Origin: Fusarium oxysporum f. sp. lycopersici 4287
Lineage: Eukaryota > Ascomycota > Sordariomycetes > Hypocreales > Nectriaceae
Length of the DNA: 64,000 nt
NCBI RefSeq assembly: GCF_000149955.1
Contig: NW_017264849.1
Location: 121,679-185,678 of the forward strand
Reading direction: 5' to 3'
The translations under genes and the position numbers were made by a program. Shown one piece after another: positions 20,429-37,057 of this stretch. Within the stretch, counting starts at the first letter, position 1. Every line of letters starts with the position of its first letter. The notes beneath the pieces are model-generated. The model was not told where the DNA came from and did not search any database. It was given only the letters and a program-made list of their open reading frames with translations.

Positions 20429-23400
20429 GTTGATCTAGGAGTGAAAACGAAGTGGCCTAAATCTGGTGATAGAAAGGAAATGAAGGAGAAGGGAAAGACT
20501 CTGTGTTCCGGCACGAAATGCGTCTTATAAGTGACGAGGCATGACTGACCAGCATCTGCTCTGGCCAATCAAGTGTAGCATGGGATGGAAGATTTATCAT
20601 CCGGCTTACATGGTACAACTTGGCAATGCGCACAACCAACAACAAAAGGGGGGTTTAGTGACTGAATCAAGTAGGGCGGCAGGAGGGGCACAGAAAGGAG
20701 TTGAATCTCCAAATGAATTACGAGAGTATCGTTCAATATGGTACTACAGAAGGTATATGATTTCAAGTTCACGAGGGCTTACTGGTCTTGGTGTTGACTT
20801 ATTCACCGAGCTGATCAAGTCAAAACAATTCATAAAATAATTCCAGCAATCGTGACATTCTCTCGGGCGAGACTTAAGCGCTTTCTATCTTTTGGTCGTA
20901 TTAAGTGGATTCGCCTTTGGTCATGTCTCGGAGTAATAGCGTTGGTCGAGTTGCATGGATTTGGCAGTGATCCTCCAGACCGAGATCTGTTCACCAACAT
21001 TCATCACTGACTGATATAATACACAATACGACTCTTGAACTCAATCTTGGAAACTCATCTTATAACAGTTTACGGGCATTGTATTGTTGTCACTCTGGGA
21101 CATTGCACAAGCTATTGATGCATCAGGGGGCAACCATAATTGGTGAGCCTCGGTACCAAGAAGTGCCTTCACCAGGGGAGAAAGATTTTCTGCCAGACTC
21201 GAATAAGCTTCAATACAGCAGTGATAACAGTGGAGACTGCTTTGAGCGAGAGGTTCGAGCCCGTATCCACATGAGGTCGATCAAGGTCTAACCTGGGCGT
21301 CTTGTTCCTTCTGACGCTTTGTAATTGACGACCTCGTTCAAGAAACGTTCTTACTGTCGCAGAATGCCTACACAAGGGATTCAGTTCAGTGAGTATACTT
21401 CTGTAGTATGTTCTGTCTGTACCGTAAAAAAATCCTGATTGTCGAAGCATTGAGTGACATGCGACATGACCAATGGCGGTAGTTGCCCCCAGTCAAACTT
21501 TCGAATGCAGGTTCACAGCCACGACATTTTAAGCATAAGCTCGCATGTACATGTTATCTCATAGGTTGATTAATGGTAGAGTTTGCGTCAAGAAATCTTG
21601 ATGGCTCCCTGGGCCCGAACCACGCAGGATGCAAGTCGAACAAAAACTTCAAAAATCCGAGTCCCATTCAAGTAAGCCCATGAGCATGTCGGAACAGGAG
21701 GAATTTGCGGCGTTTGCGACACTTGAATCCCCGTCTATCGCATTAATCGTCCTGTCGATTCTCAGCATTTTACCAGTCCGACCATCCAGGGCGGAGTGAC
21801 AGCAGGAACTGGAGGTACTTGTCACATGCTTTCGCGCCGGCCCCACTAACACGCGCCCACCAAACTTTAGTGCAAAATTGTTAAGGTCGATTGGACACGA
21901 TTTTGCAGCAGCGCGACAAACTTTGCGACGTGGCGTGCTCAAAAAAGAGTTTTTGGTGGTGATTGTATGTATAAAAAGGGAGACAAGCACTTGACTGTCC
22001 GTTGTAGTCTCAGAAGTTCTGTTCACATTAAGAACGGCTTCAACTTTCGTTATGGTCATTTCAGGGATCCAACGATGTCTATTCAGTTCTCATCACTGAC
22101 TGCTGTTGGTAAGTGGTTGAGCATTTGCAACTTAAGTACCCTTCTCCTTTCATGTTCTTGGGCAGGTGGGGGAATGTTGTTGTCGTTCCTTCCCTTCTTG
22201 TTGTCGTTCTGCGCGTTGTTGCGGAGTTGACGTTCCGGGCTTCACGTGCGATCTCATCTTGGTGAGACCACAAGCCACTGCACCGCCATCTCCCTCTTGG
22301 AGAGCACCACAGAGTCCATGAGCATCGCGTTCGACTTGGGATGGCAATTCGTGAGCCGTTCCAACTTATTGTCCCAGATTTGGGACTCTGAAATGTTCGA
22401 GTTTTCAATCAAAAATGGAGCTGCGCATGAGGAAGAACGTTGCTAACAGAAATCAGGGAATGATGCAGCGGGACAACGGACTTGTATGAAGCAAAGGTCC
22501 GAACTTGGGGGGACGTATCTTGTGATCCAAAGATACAGTCAACAAAATAAAGTGCTCTGAATGTCAAGTGAACAATGATGATACTGTTATACCGGCGCGA
22601 CTCTCGATGACTTTTGTCTTGAGAATGCGAAAGGTTCAGTCTGAGTTTGCAGATTTATTGTTCCGCCTCGCAAAGTTTGCTACGTGGCACGATGAGAAGA
22701 ACAGAGCTGTCGAAAATATTTGTAGATCTAAAAAGCTTAGTATTTTTATGGCCAGAGGTCAAACCTTATCGCAGCCCGCCTCGCAAGTATAAAAAGGGTA
22801 TCACTGCCCATCACAGACTTGGAATATTTCTTATCATATAAGAACGGCCCTCACTAAGCTGTTTCCAACAGCATGCTCCGAATGTACTTATTTAGTCTAA
22901 GGTCTGATCCGCCTAACTCGTTGGTTTTCTTTCGAGGTCTTATGTCCAGCTGGGACTGTTGCGGACTGGGTGAATGACCCTTTAGGGCATTTATACGGGT
23001 TCATGCCAAACAACACATGAACTTTTTGATCCTTCGGTCCATGAGCGGTGATGTTGCTGTCGTACCCGTATCATCCTGAATTTATGAAACCAGGGTGGTG
23101 CGAACGGTTCAGTCTGAGCTCGAATTTACTTTTTTGGGGGGAACTGGGGACACAGACGAACCGTCGTGTTCGTCATGCGGGTTCTCAACACCCTAAATCT
23201 GTTCTTTTCAGTACATGAACTATGATGATACTATCTTGCACTTGAGTTCCTCAACGCAAGACAGGAAGAGCCTGAGTCTGAGTTCAGTACATGATGCTAC
23301 GAAGTATGGTTGAGAGACACGCCGTTTTACAACAATCACATATTATTGTGAGGGATAGAGGACCGAGTGGCGCTTCATCCATCCTGGAAAGTTGGAGCTG

Positions 23401-23703
23401 AACATATCTTTTCCGCGATGATACCACGAATCTTTTACTCAATCTTTCATGGCCTAATTATATACAAGCCCTTTCACAAACCTGCTTTTTGCCATTATTT
23501 CGCAGACTTTCGAATCTTGTAGGTAATATAAGTAGATCTCTAGCAATATGTAGTTGAGTTGTCTAGCGCGTCTCCGTCACTAGTCTAGCTGGCGTTGTAT
23601 GACGTAGGTCCCTTGAGGACCAATCCAGCTCTGGACTCCAAAATGGAACAGAAGTCAACGTTTGACAAACAACCACCGGCATCGTAACGGAAAACGCATA
23701 ATC
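20429..23703. other. 3.3-kb gene-poor stretch
   Basis: No supported gene. Two segments look like diverged copies of one promoter-like module: 21895-22060 and 22650-22850 both carry a CAAA-TTTGC-ACGTGGC block, then GTATAAAAAGGG, then AAGAACGGC. Short open frames inside have no recognisable content. A small spliced peptide could be imagined from 22075, but the evidence is too thin to call. Confidence 0.4.
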
Positions 23704-24890
23704 ATGAAGGCTATTCAGATCCAGGAATTCGGCTCCCCTTACACCGTCTCTGAGGTCGATAAGCCGAAGCCTAAGCCTCATCAATTGCTCGTCCAAATCA
23801 AGGCGGGCGGCTTTTGCCATACTGACTGTATGGCCCTTGAAAATGCGTTTGGCTCTAAACTGCCTTTCATTGGATCTCATGAGCCAGCTGGAGTTGTAGT
23901 TGAAGTCGGCTCTGATGTTCATGGGTTCGCGAAGGGTGATCGCGTAGGCTGCCTCAACTTTGACAGCTGTTGCGGTAAGGCATTCTCTCACGCGGAGATT
24001 TATGTGCTCATGCGATGATAGGGAAGTGTCCCGACTGTAAGACCGGTAGCCCGATATACTGCGATAGCCCACTGATGAAAGGTATCACGGCGGATGGGGC
24101 TTGGGCAGAGTACATGGCAGCGTGAGTACTTCCTTTCGCATTATGCCGGCATGTCATGCTTCACAGCGCTTATCGTTCTCAGCGACGCTCGATTTACTGT
24201 CAAACTTCCAGACTCGCTCGACTTCCCTACGGCAGCTTGTATGATGTGCGCTGGCATCACAGTATACGGAGGTATCAAGAGAGCGCAGGTCCCAGCCGGT
24301 GGCTCGATTGGTATCGTCGGCATTGGTGGGCTTGGCCATATTGGGACCCAAGTTGCCAAAGCGATGGTATGTCGGATCCCTCAACGGTACTTCAGCACCA
24401 CTCTGAACACGCGTAGGGGTATAGAGTCGCCGCTATCGATGTCAAGCAAGATGCCCTAGACCTTGTCGCATCTTACAATCTGAAGCCCGATGTTTGCATT
24501 CTCTCCACCGATCCAGCTGAAACTTCCATGGAGAAGATCACCAACAATATAAAAGGCGACTACCCTGGTCTTGATGCCACAATAATCGCAACCGATGCTC
24601 CCGCTGCGTTTGATCTCGCAGCAAAGTTGACGCGCAAGCACGGAACTATGGTTCTTCTGGGTCAGCCTGAGAAGGGCATTACCATGTCTTATCAGAACGT
24701 CATCTTTCGTGATATCAATCTGATAGGCTCTCTTGTCGCCGATACCGATGATACTGAAGAACTGTTGAACTTGGTAGTGAAGCATAACATTCAAGTTAAG
24801 ATCAAGGAATGGAAGCCTAAAGATGCTGAGAAGATGAGACAAGAATATCTAGCCGGTAGGAACAGCGGTAAGAACGTCATAGTGTTCTAG
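23704..24890 (+). CDS. zinc-dependent alcohol dehydrogenase
   Basis: A medium-chain alcohol dehydrogenase of 342 residues. Exons are 23704-23974, 24022-24121, 24183-24366 and 24417-24890, with introns of 47, 61 and 50 bp and GT...AG ends. The catalytic zinc ligand is in GFCHTDC, with the usual partner motif GSHEPAG. Structural zinc cysteines lie across the first exon junction (DSCC...KCPDC...YC). The Rossmann loop is GIGGLGHIG, near residue 180. This is the yeast ADH1/ADH3-like fungal type, oxidising primary alcohols or reducing aldehydes with NAD; no mitochondrial presequence is evident. It is transcribed toward the ceramide synthase gene 0.6 kb downstream; no functional link is shown. Confidence 0.9.
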
Positions 24891-25498
24891 CCCAATCTTA
24901 AAAGATTTATCGGTCATCTTGGAAGCTTTTTGGAAGCTTTTTGGGCAGAAGTTTTTATTGTGAAAAAGGATATCGTGTCCTCGTCATATGTGTTAGCAGC
25001 CTAAAGTCTAACTTTAGAGCCAGCAATCAGCGGCGTAGTTGCAATCTCAACGATTCCAAATCCTCTTCAATCCGATCACGAGCTGCCATTCAACCAACCC
25101 ATCAGTCGATCAACGTCAAAGCGCAAACGTTGAGCAAACTAAGTTTCAACAGATCTCCCATCATGCCAGATAAGCTCATGATCCAAGATGCGACCCTTAA
25201 AAACCTACCCATTAGCTCCGAACACGAACACGTCGATCATTTCATACGCGCATCCCAATTAAACATCCAATATTTTTCGCATTTACTCGGCTCTTTTTTC
25301 GCAAATCATGTCGGATCCCCGCGGGCGGCGTGATGGTCCCATACGTGAGTCGATGATCACCTTATTTCACGGCCACAAAACCTTAAGACAAAGTTATCGT
25401 TTAAATGACCAGCTTTTCCATTTTATTTCCGAGACCATATAAATCTCAACCCTCTCAAGATTCCCCTCTTTCTTCCGTATCAATTAGGAAAAGTCGAT
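24891..25498. other. intergenic, ADH / ceramide synthase
   Basis: It holds a short direct repeat near 24920-24945 (TTGGAAGCTTTT twice). A small open frame at about 25174-25330 lacks recognisable features. No gene is called. Confidence 0.45.
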
Positions 25499-26872
25499 AT
25501 GGCAGCAAAACTACGCTCAAAGCGATGTCAAGAACAAACATCCCTAAAGCAATGGCTTATCGATAACCAAATCGGTAAATATACGAAAAACTATCCCACT
25601 CGGCGCCGTTTCCACAATACTGACTTTCTTAGGCATATGCCTCGGTATTCTAGCCCCTCTGCTCATCGCGCAATGCAACAGTATTACACGTCCCCTCACC
25701 GCTAAACTCACGTCGCTCTCGTACCGAGACGAATTCACGGGGGAGTATGGCGTCGGGTTCGATGATAATTACCTGGTGGCCGTTCTGATTGTGGTGTTGA
25801 CGGGTCTGCGGGATGCTACTATGCGGTTCGTTCTGGACCCGTTGGCGGCCGCCTGGGGACTGGGGAGGGCTAGATCCATGCGGTTCAAGGAACAGGCTTG
25901 GATGGTGGTTTACTATTCCACTTGCTGGTCTGTTGGCATGGTATGATTGAGGCCTCTACCAATTAAAAGGGTTTTAACTAATGTCGGCAGTGCATCTATG
26001 CGTCTTCATCGTATTGGTTGGATCTTCAGGCTATGTGGACGAATTGGCCGAATCGCGAAATATCCGGGCTGATGAAGATTTACATGCTGGCGCAATTGGC
26101 TTTCTGGCTTCAGCAGATGATTGTCATCAACATTGAAAAGCGTCGCAAGGATCACTGGCAGATGCTCTCTCACCACGTTGTCACGATTGCTCTGGTGTAC
26201 TGCTCTTACAGATATGGCCTCACTCGCGTTGGCAACGTTGTTCTGATCCTCATGGACTTTAATGATCTAGTTTTCTCGATCGCGAAGTGCCTGAAGTACA
26301 TGAAGCTACAGTCTTTGTGCGACTTTACGTTTGGCGCGTTCGTTGTAAGCTGGGTGCTGTGCCGCCATACTGCGTTCCCGATGGTATGCTGGTCTGTTTA
26401 CGCGCATAGTCTGGTCATCGCTGGACCGAAGTGCTTCATTGGCTCAGGAAAGAACATCATTGGTCCTCAAGAGGTTCCGGCAAATGGCTATTTCTATATG
26501 CTTGAACCATTGATCTACACCAATGGGAGGGTATGCTACGACTACACGATCAAGACACTATTCCTGAGCGGACTTCTGTTCCTCGAGGTACTTATGCTTC
26601 TATGGTTCGTCATGATCGTCAAGTTGGTCATCCGAGTGCTTCGTGGTGGAAATGCAGAGGATACACGCAGCGACAACGAGGAAGAGCAATACGAGGATGA
26701 TATGCCGATCAAAGTCGAGGTCGATGCCGAGAAACTCCAATTTCCGAAACAATATGCCTCCGGTGGGAGAGGGACATCTTCGGTGTTTCAATCAACGAGA
26801 GGAATGGCTATTTCAAAGGATAGAAAAGGCTATTTGGATAGAATTGGGTGCGAACAGAGGATATCACGATAA
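25499..26872 (+). CDS. ceramide synthase, TLC domain (LAG1/LAC1 type)
   Basis: Sphingosine N-acyltransferase of the ER membrane, joining fatty acyl-CoA to sphingoid bases. It has 421 residues in three exons: 25499-25574, 25633-25940 and 25991-26872. The N-terminal exon leads into WLIDNQIG, a typical LAG1 start. The central Lag motif is complete: RRKDHWQMLSHHVVT with the catalytic His pair, followed by LILMDFNDL. Several hydrophobic segments span the TLC domain, and the acidic tail (NEEEQYEDD) is typical of fungal members. It may be an extra copy beside the housekeeping genes; extra ceramide synthases protect some fungi against sphinganine-analogue toxins (known for FUM17/FUM18), but no such cluster is visible here. 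Confidence 0.88.
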
Positions 26873-32052
<5,180 letters not shown>

Positions 32053-32294
32053 ACCAAGTAGTAGAGTTTTCTCAGTCGCCTTTGACACTTCTTTCTCGAT
32101 TTACATATTTCTTCATTATATAGTTCAATTTATAAAACTGTTCAAACTGCTTTAATGTGCAACATCGTGAACACCAGAATTCTTCACCCTCTAATATATG
32201 CGAATTGACACGTGACAATGCCATCTCATCTCAGTCTCATCAACCCCGCAATACTCTGTCGATTTCACTCACGACACGTCCTACGACATGCATA

Positions 32295-33782
32295 ATGGGA
32301 CAACTGCTTGAACTCCCAGATGAGATACTCACTCATGTTTGCACCTTGATATGCGATTCGGATCGTCTAGCGCTTTTTGAAGTCATATATGTCAACAAGA
32401 GACTACATAGAATTGCCTCACCGCTTCTCGTCCGCCATTGGCCCTTCCATCCGTCGATCTTACACAAACATGCACCTGCTCGCTTTGCAGTGCATCTTCT
32501 TCGAAATCCTCACCTCCAAAGGAATGTCAAATCAATTGTCTTCGATGAGCTGATTACTATCGAGGAAGATGACCCCTGGGCTGGGGATGGCGAGCTTGAG
32601 GAACTTGCTGTAGTAGCACGTCAACGTTTCCCAGAGCTTGCTAATGATCCTAGCTGGTGCGAAGGATTGCTCAATGGATGCATAGACCCTGTAGCAGCAC
32701 TTCTCTTAGTTCTTTGTGCCAGACTCGAGAGCCTTGACCTTATGATTCCGTACTATCAAGAGTCAAGACTGTTGGTGTTAAAACTTGTGTCTTTGGCTCT
32801 CAAGAATAGTGGTCCTCGACGGCCATTAGAGAACCTTCAGCTCGTTGTGCTCAGATGGTACGATGACGACGACCCCGGACACATTCAATGTGCGGCACCA
32901 TTTTTTCACCTTCCAAAAGTCAAAACTCTTGCTCTCTCAGCATTATCTGACGAGATACCGATCAAGAGCATCTCGGATGAGAAGGATCGGAATGAACATG
33001 CCAAACTGAGCTTGGACTCTGATATCTACGAGACGCGGTTTCCTGTCGGGACTTCGCCTATTGAGGAGTTGTTTTTAGAAGCCGCTTGCCTCACAAGCCA
33101 TGGACTGCTCACTGTTATCAGCGCCTGTAAACGACTGAAGAAACTCGTTTTTACTTGTGGAAACCCCGCCAGAATGACTAGCGAGGGACATAATAGCGCC
33201 CGTCTCACTCGGCAGGCGTTGCTACTCCATGCAGCATCTTTGGAGGAGCTTGCGTTCAATCTTGAGACACACCGCTTCAGGCACACTGACGGGAGCTTAG
33301 AATACGCGTCTCATACTGGTCTAAATTGTTTCAAAGAATGCTTTCAACAGATGAACAAGCTCAAGCGCCTTACTATGGATATTCATGTCCTCTACTTCCA
33401 TGATATTTCACGAAATGAGAAAATGCTGGATTGTCTACCGAGATCACTTGAGTATCTTGGTCTCGAGTGCGATCTTGCGAGTTATCAGCCACAAATTCTG
33501 GGGTATGTTGAAATACTGTGCACAGTGTTAAAGGCATGCGGACCTGGTCAACGTTTTGGTGCGCTGAAAATTTTGAAGTTATGGTTATTTGTCTACGGTG
33601 GAATAGACGAGAACATATATGATCCGGTCAAAGAACTAGCGCGGGAGAAGGGCATCGAATTCACATTTACTAACTTATCTCATGGAGGAGGTAATGCTTG
33701 GGAGACAATGGGTATGATGCCTGACCCATATCCTCCTATTGTCGATCCTGCAGCCGGACCTAAGAGAGCAAGACGAGGGTGA
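32295..33782 (+). CDS. F-box-like protein 1
   Basis: An intron-free gene of 495 residues. The opening MGQLLELPDEILTHVCTLI is a degenerate F-box (LPxEIL, then a Leu-rich helix), which would bind Skp1 in an SCF ubiquitin ligase. The rest has loose leucine-rich repeat character (for example LLTVISACKRLKKLVF, LKRLTMDIHVLYF), suitable for substrate binding. A GTG-initiated extension upstream is open but is not a credible start; 32295 is the first in-frame ATG. A paralogue begins at 43740 and shares the plan RxHW after the F-box and a GTSPIE...LTS.G block. The substrate is unknown. Confidence 0.75.
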   Translation: MGQLLELPDEILTHVCTLICDSDRLALFEVIYVNKRLHRIASPLLVRHWPFHPSILHKHAPARFAVHLLRNPHLQRNVKSIVFDELITIEEDDPWAGDGELEELAVVARQRFPELANDPSWCEGLLNGCIDPVAALLLVLCARLESLDLMIPYYQESRLLVLKLVSLALKNSGPRRPLENLQLVVLRWYDDDDPGHIQCAAPFFHLPKVKTLALSALSDEIPIKSISDEKDRNEHAKLSLDSDIYETRFPVGTSPIEELFLEAACLTSHGLLTVISACKRLKKLVFTCGNPARMTSEGHNSARLTRQALLLHAASLEELAFNLETHRFRHTDGSLEYASHTGLNCFKECFQQMNKLKRLTMDIHVLYFHDISRNEKMLDCLPRSLEYLGLECDLASYQPQILGYVEILCTVLKACGPGQRFGALKILKLWLFVYGGIDENIYDPVKELAREKGIEFTFTNLSHGGGNAWETMGMMPDPYPPIVDPAAGPKRARRG

Positions 33783-34221
33783 CACAATTTCAGTGATGAA
33801 GGTTTGGATTCGAGCAGTTACATACATTAATATGTTTATCAAGGTTGGGTCATATCACAAGCATGATAAAAGACACTGGCCAAGTGCAGTGGTTTCAGCT
33901 AAAAGCCTGTATCTCGCAATTAAACCATCATCGTGCGCCTGATCTCTAGCATATTGCAGATTTACAATGCGTTTCTACCCAACGACTCATGTTTAAGTAA
34001 GGCCTAACGGGTTGTGAGAATTTTCCAATCTGACTGATGATGCCACGTGGCACTCATCAGGCTGTCGACATTCCTCATCATATCACCTTTCAATAAAGAT
34101 TTGTGTAACAGGGGGAGCTTTCCAATGTCCATCAAGCCTACTTGTACTGTTTATTTATTCTCTTACAAAAGGACGTTGGCAGACGTCCCAGTATTCGAAC
34201 AAGCTTACAGAAAGGGCGACC
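33783..34221. other. 3' spacer between convergent genes
   Basis: The stretch between the ends of the F-box gene and the MFS transporter contains nothing recognised. Confidence 0.5.
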
Positions 34222-35988
34222 TTAATCCTTATCCTTCATGTGAAGGTTCTCCAGCTCCAGAGCCTGCTCATCATCCACCGCAAACTTGCTTCGATGCCTC
34301 AATCTCTGTCCATATCTCATGAAAAAGAACGGTGTAAAGGCAAACAGACTCGCCACCGCCGCCAAGATACTCGTTGCAACATTGCTGCCCAGCCCTGTAT
34401 ACATCTGATGCGTGAAGAGCGGAAAGACCGCAGCAGTCAGCGTGCGCGTCAAGCTGATGGCACTGACAGCGCTGGCAGCATATTCACCATAACTATCAGT
34501 AGCGTATCCGAAAAGCACGTAACTAAAATCGTTGAGACTGAATCCGATCATTACCAGACCAATCATGCTCACAGGCCAAGAAACATGCGTGACCCGCGGT
34601 GGAATGGTCCAGGCGAAGAGCCACAGGCCGATGGCGAGAGACGGAGCTGCGATGGCGAACGAGGTTATTTTGCTCTCTGGGATGATGCGTCGGTGTGTTC
34701 TGCGGTATTTCTTGTATGTATGGGCGTCGTAGATCCGGGGTAGGATATTGAGCACCTCGCCTATCGCAATGGCAAGGAATGCGAGGCTGGAGCTGTTTTG
34801 CGAAAAGTTGAAGGGCGGCGCGGTGTAGACGATGGTCAATGATTCTGTCAAGCCGTAGATGAGACCAAATGCGATGGCGCATAGTACGGCGCAGAAGAAT
34901 ACCAGAGGATCGGTAACAAGAAACCGCAAGGGGCGTAAGAGAGCGTTCTGTGCGAAGGCAGCCACGGTAAACCTTTCTCCTTCAGCATTGCTAGATTTTA
35001 CGTCCTCAATGCTAGTCTCTTCTCGTATTTGTTTGACAATTTTGTCGAGTAATTGGCTTGCGTTTGACTCTCTTGTGAAGAGGCACGCAACGGAAGTGGC
35101 ACCCATGACCATTGTAGAGATGTAGTATACCCAACCCCAACGCCTAGTTCATCGTCAGTCCAGCAAGCATGTCGCCTCCATCTAGACTTACCAGCCTATG
35201 CTCGAAGTGATGTATGTCGAGTAGATAGGGCCCAGCGCAAGCCCCAACATACCGAGGATGGTATACACATAGACGACCCAGATTCTATGCTCAGCATTGT
35301 ACATGTCGTCAAAGTTGCCAAAAGCGACAGTTGCGGGTATCGCCGCAGCTACCCCTTGGAAGAAGCGACCAAAGTAGACGCCGATTATTGACGGCACCGC
35401 GGCCACTATCGCTGAGGATATGCAGAATATGGTTGCCGCAAGTATGTATATGGTTCGTCGTCCAAATACCTCCGAGATGGGTGAGCAGAATATACTACCT
35501 ATGGTTTGGCCCATCAAGTATCTGTTTTTCAAAGTTAGAAAAGTTGATGACGCCCTAATCTGCCTCGAAGCTTACATAGTGACGAAGGCGAAATAGGCCA
35601 TCGTTCTGCTTACACCATACTCCTCCCGTGCTGAGTCTGCAGTAGCCGTCTGGAACATCGTTAGCAGAGACTTATCTGTGGCAGTAACCAAACTGACCCC
35701 AGAGGAGCTGATTGCCGTCATGTACATCTCCAACCAGCATATCAGGGCGGCGGTATATGTCTTTGTTCCGAAGTTCCAGTTCCGGGGGTGTTGGTCAGCA
35801 TCTTCATCCCAGCAGATATGATTGTCGCTGTCGATATGAACTCCTTTCCCCTGCACAGCATCTTGAAGTGAGCCTTTGTTTGGCATTGTGTTTTCTAAAG
35901 ATGCCTGCGTGGATGATGCAGAGCGAGTCATCACAATAGACGAGTCTGACACAGTGTCTACGACAAAGAAGCTGCTGTCAATGGCCAC
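34222..35988 (-). CDS. MFS transporter, DHA1-like
   Basis: A plasma-membrane major facilitator of 554 residues. Exons are 35988-35576, 35521-35192 and 35143-34222. A soluble N-terminal tail of about 90 residues (with HPRNWNFGTK, a pattern typical of fungal drug/polyamine facilitators) is followed by about 12 hydrophobic segments. The loop between helices 2 and 3 has SPISEVFGRR, the 'G..(D/E)..GRR' signature, and GRFFQGVAAA fits helix 4. It most resembles the CYHR1/FLR1 drug:H+ antiporter group, exporting small organic compounds, polyamines or metabolites. It lies 460 bp from a DUF1989 gene on the same strand. Substrate unknown. Confidence 0.85.
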
Positions 35989-36448
35989 TGTTCAAAGTCC
36001 TATGCATATATCTTGAGAAAGGTCGCAGGAAAGAAGGTGAAAGGGACAGCCTAGATAGGGGACACATCAGAACCCTTGCATCGGGTCCGTAGTCGATCGA
36101 TCCGACGGGCCGCAGCCGGATTAGTGATCGATCGGCTGTGTAGGCATCATCTCTTCCTACCCGTCCCTCCACGCCTACAACCAATAACGTACTGTCAGAT
36201 GACGTTCAATACTTTGATCTTCGACAAATTACATGATGGCTTAGTATCGTCTATTTTGGGGACGGGTAGAAAGCAGCCGGGGCCTTTTGCAGTTTACCCT
36301 TTGCGCGTGTAAGCTCGAGTAAAATATTTGAGAAGATCAATGACGCGCCGTCAAACATCCGCATCACCACTGTCCTTTCTGAGTCCCTTTGTGAAACCAC
36401 AGAAAGCTTGTGAAGGGATGCATACCTAGAATCGCTCTAATTTGTTCT
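35989..36448. other. spacer between MFS and DUF1989 genes
   Basis: Upstream region of the transporter, no gene seen. A short palindromic stretch (CGATCGATCC with TCGATCGG nearby) occurs at about 36095-36135. Confidence 0.4.
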
Positions 36449-37057
36449 TTAAACTATCTTGTATTGAATGGGTTTAAAGCTACCGCCATTGGACTTGCCG
36501 GCTGAACAGGCAGTAATGGCAACAATAAGGTCCATCTCCGCGACAAAGTCGATGTGATCACCAGCCTTACTAATAGGCGGTTCCACTGTAAACTTGCCTG
36601 TCTTGCCGTCTACAGGCACATTCATGAAGCAGTTGAACGCGCATGGAATGCGGTCTGGCGCGATGCCATGTTTGCTTAGCGCCAGAGAAAGGTTGCCGAA
36701 ACAGCCGTGATGCGGCTCTTTGTCGCCGTATATGATGCGGAAGGTATCTTTGGAACACGGCGTAAGTAGAAAGTCGTGACGTCCGCAAGTGTCATCGACT
36801 ATTTTGAGCATGATATTGCTGCGGTTTGAGTACAGCGGGTGGTTGGTTGTCAGGTATATTGTGTCTGCATAGTCAAATGTGCGTCCGTTGGAGATGACTT
36901 CGTCTGTGTCGTGTTGGTTAAATGCCACAAGGTCAGAGACTTGACCGCCCTTTGGATCGATTACTGTTAGGCGTTGGCCCTTGTTGACAACGAAGGAAGT
37001 TCCTGTCCGCGGCGCAAGTTCGATGATGCCATCGGGTAATTGTCTAGTATCCTCCAT
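36449..37057 (-). CDS. DUF1989 protein (urea carboxylase-associated type)
   Basis: A single-exon gene of 202 residues covering one DUF1989 domain. Characteristic parts are GQRLTVIDPKGGQVSDLVAFN, TIYLTTNHPLYSNRSN, DTCGRHDFLLTPCS and, later, CFMNVPVDGKTG. Cysteine and histidine in DTCGRHD and the HHGCFGN segment are the conserved putative metal-binding residues. Bacterial relatives travel with urea/guanidine carboxylase genes and act on guanidine-type nitrogen compounds (established for some homologues); the fungal members are uncharacterised. No targeting signal is present. It lies tandem with an MFS transporter, so uptake or export of a related nitrogen compound is possible (inference). Confidence 0.85.
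   Translation of the reverse strand: MEDTRQLPDGIIELAPRTGTSFVVNKGQRLTVIDPKGGQVSDLVAFNQHDTDEVISNGRTFDYADTIYLTTNHPLYSNRSNIMLKIVDDTCGRHDFLLTPCSKDTFRIIYGDKEPHHGCFGNLSLALSKHGIAPDRIPCAFNCFMNVPVDGKTGKFTVEPPISKAGDHIDFVAEMDLIVAITACSAGKSNGGSFKPIQYKIV

Noticed and set aside
21240..21290. tRNA-like GGTTCGAGCCC string
   Set aside because: The flanking bases cannot form a T-stem or acceptor stem, so this is not a tRNA gene.
22075..22230. A spliced 32-residue hydrophobic peptide
   Set aside because: Donor and acceptor exist, but the product is tiny, has no known relatives and sits in worn repeated DNA.
25174..25333. Short plus-strand frame upstream of the ceramide synthase
   Set aside because: About 53 codons from its first ATG, no feature, and it lies in the probable promoter of the next gene.
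23704..26872. Fumonisin-type cluster because of ADH plus ceramide synthase
   Set aside because: No polyketide synthase, aminotransferase or transporter of that cluster is nearby; two genes are not enough.
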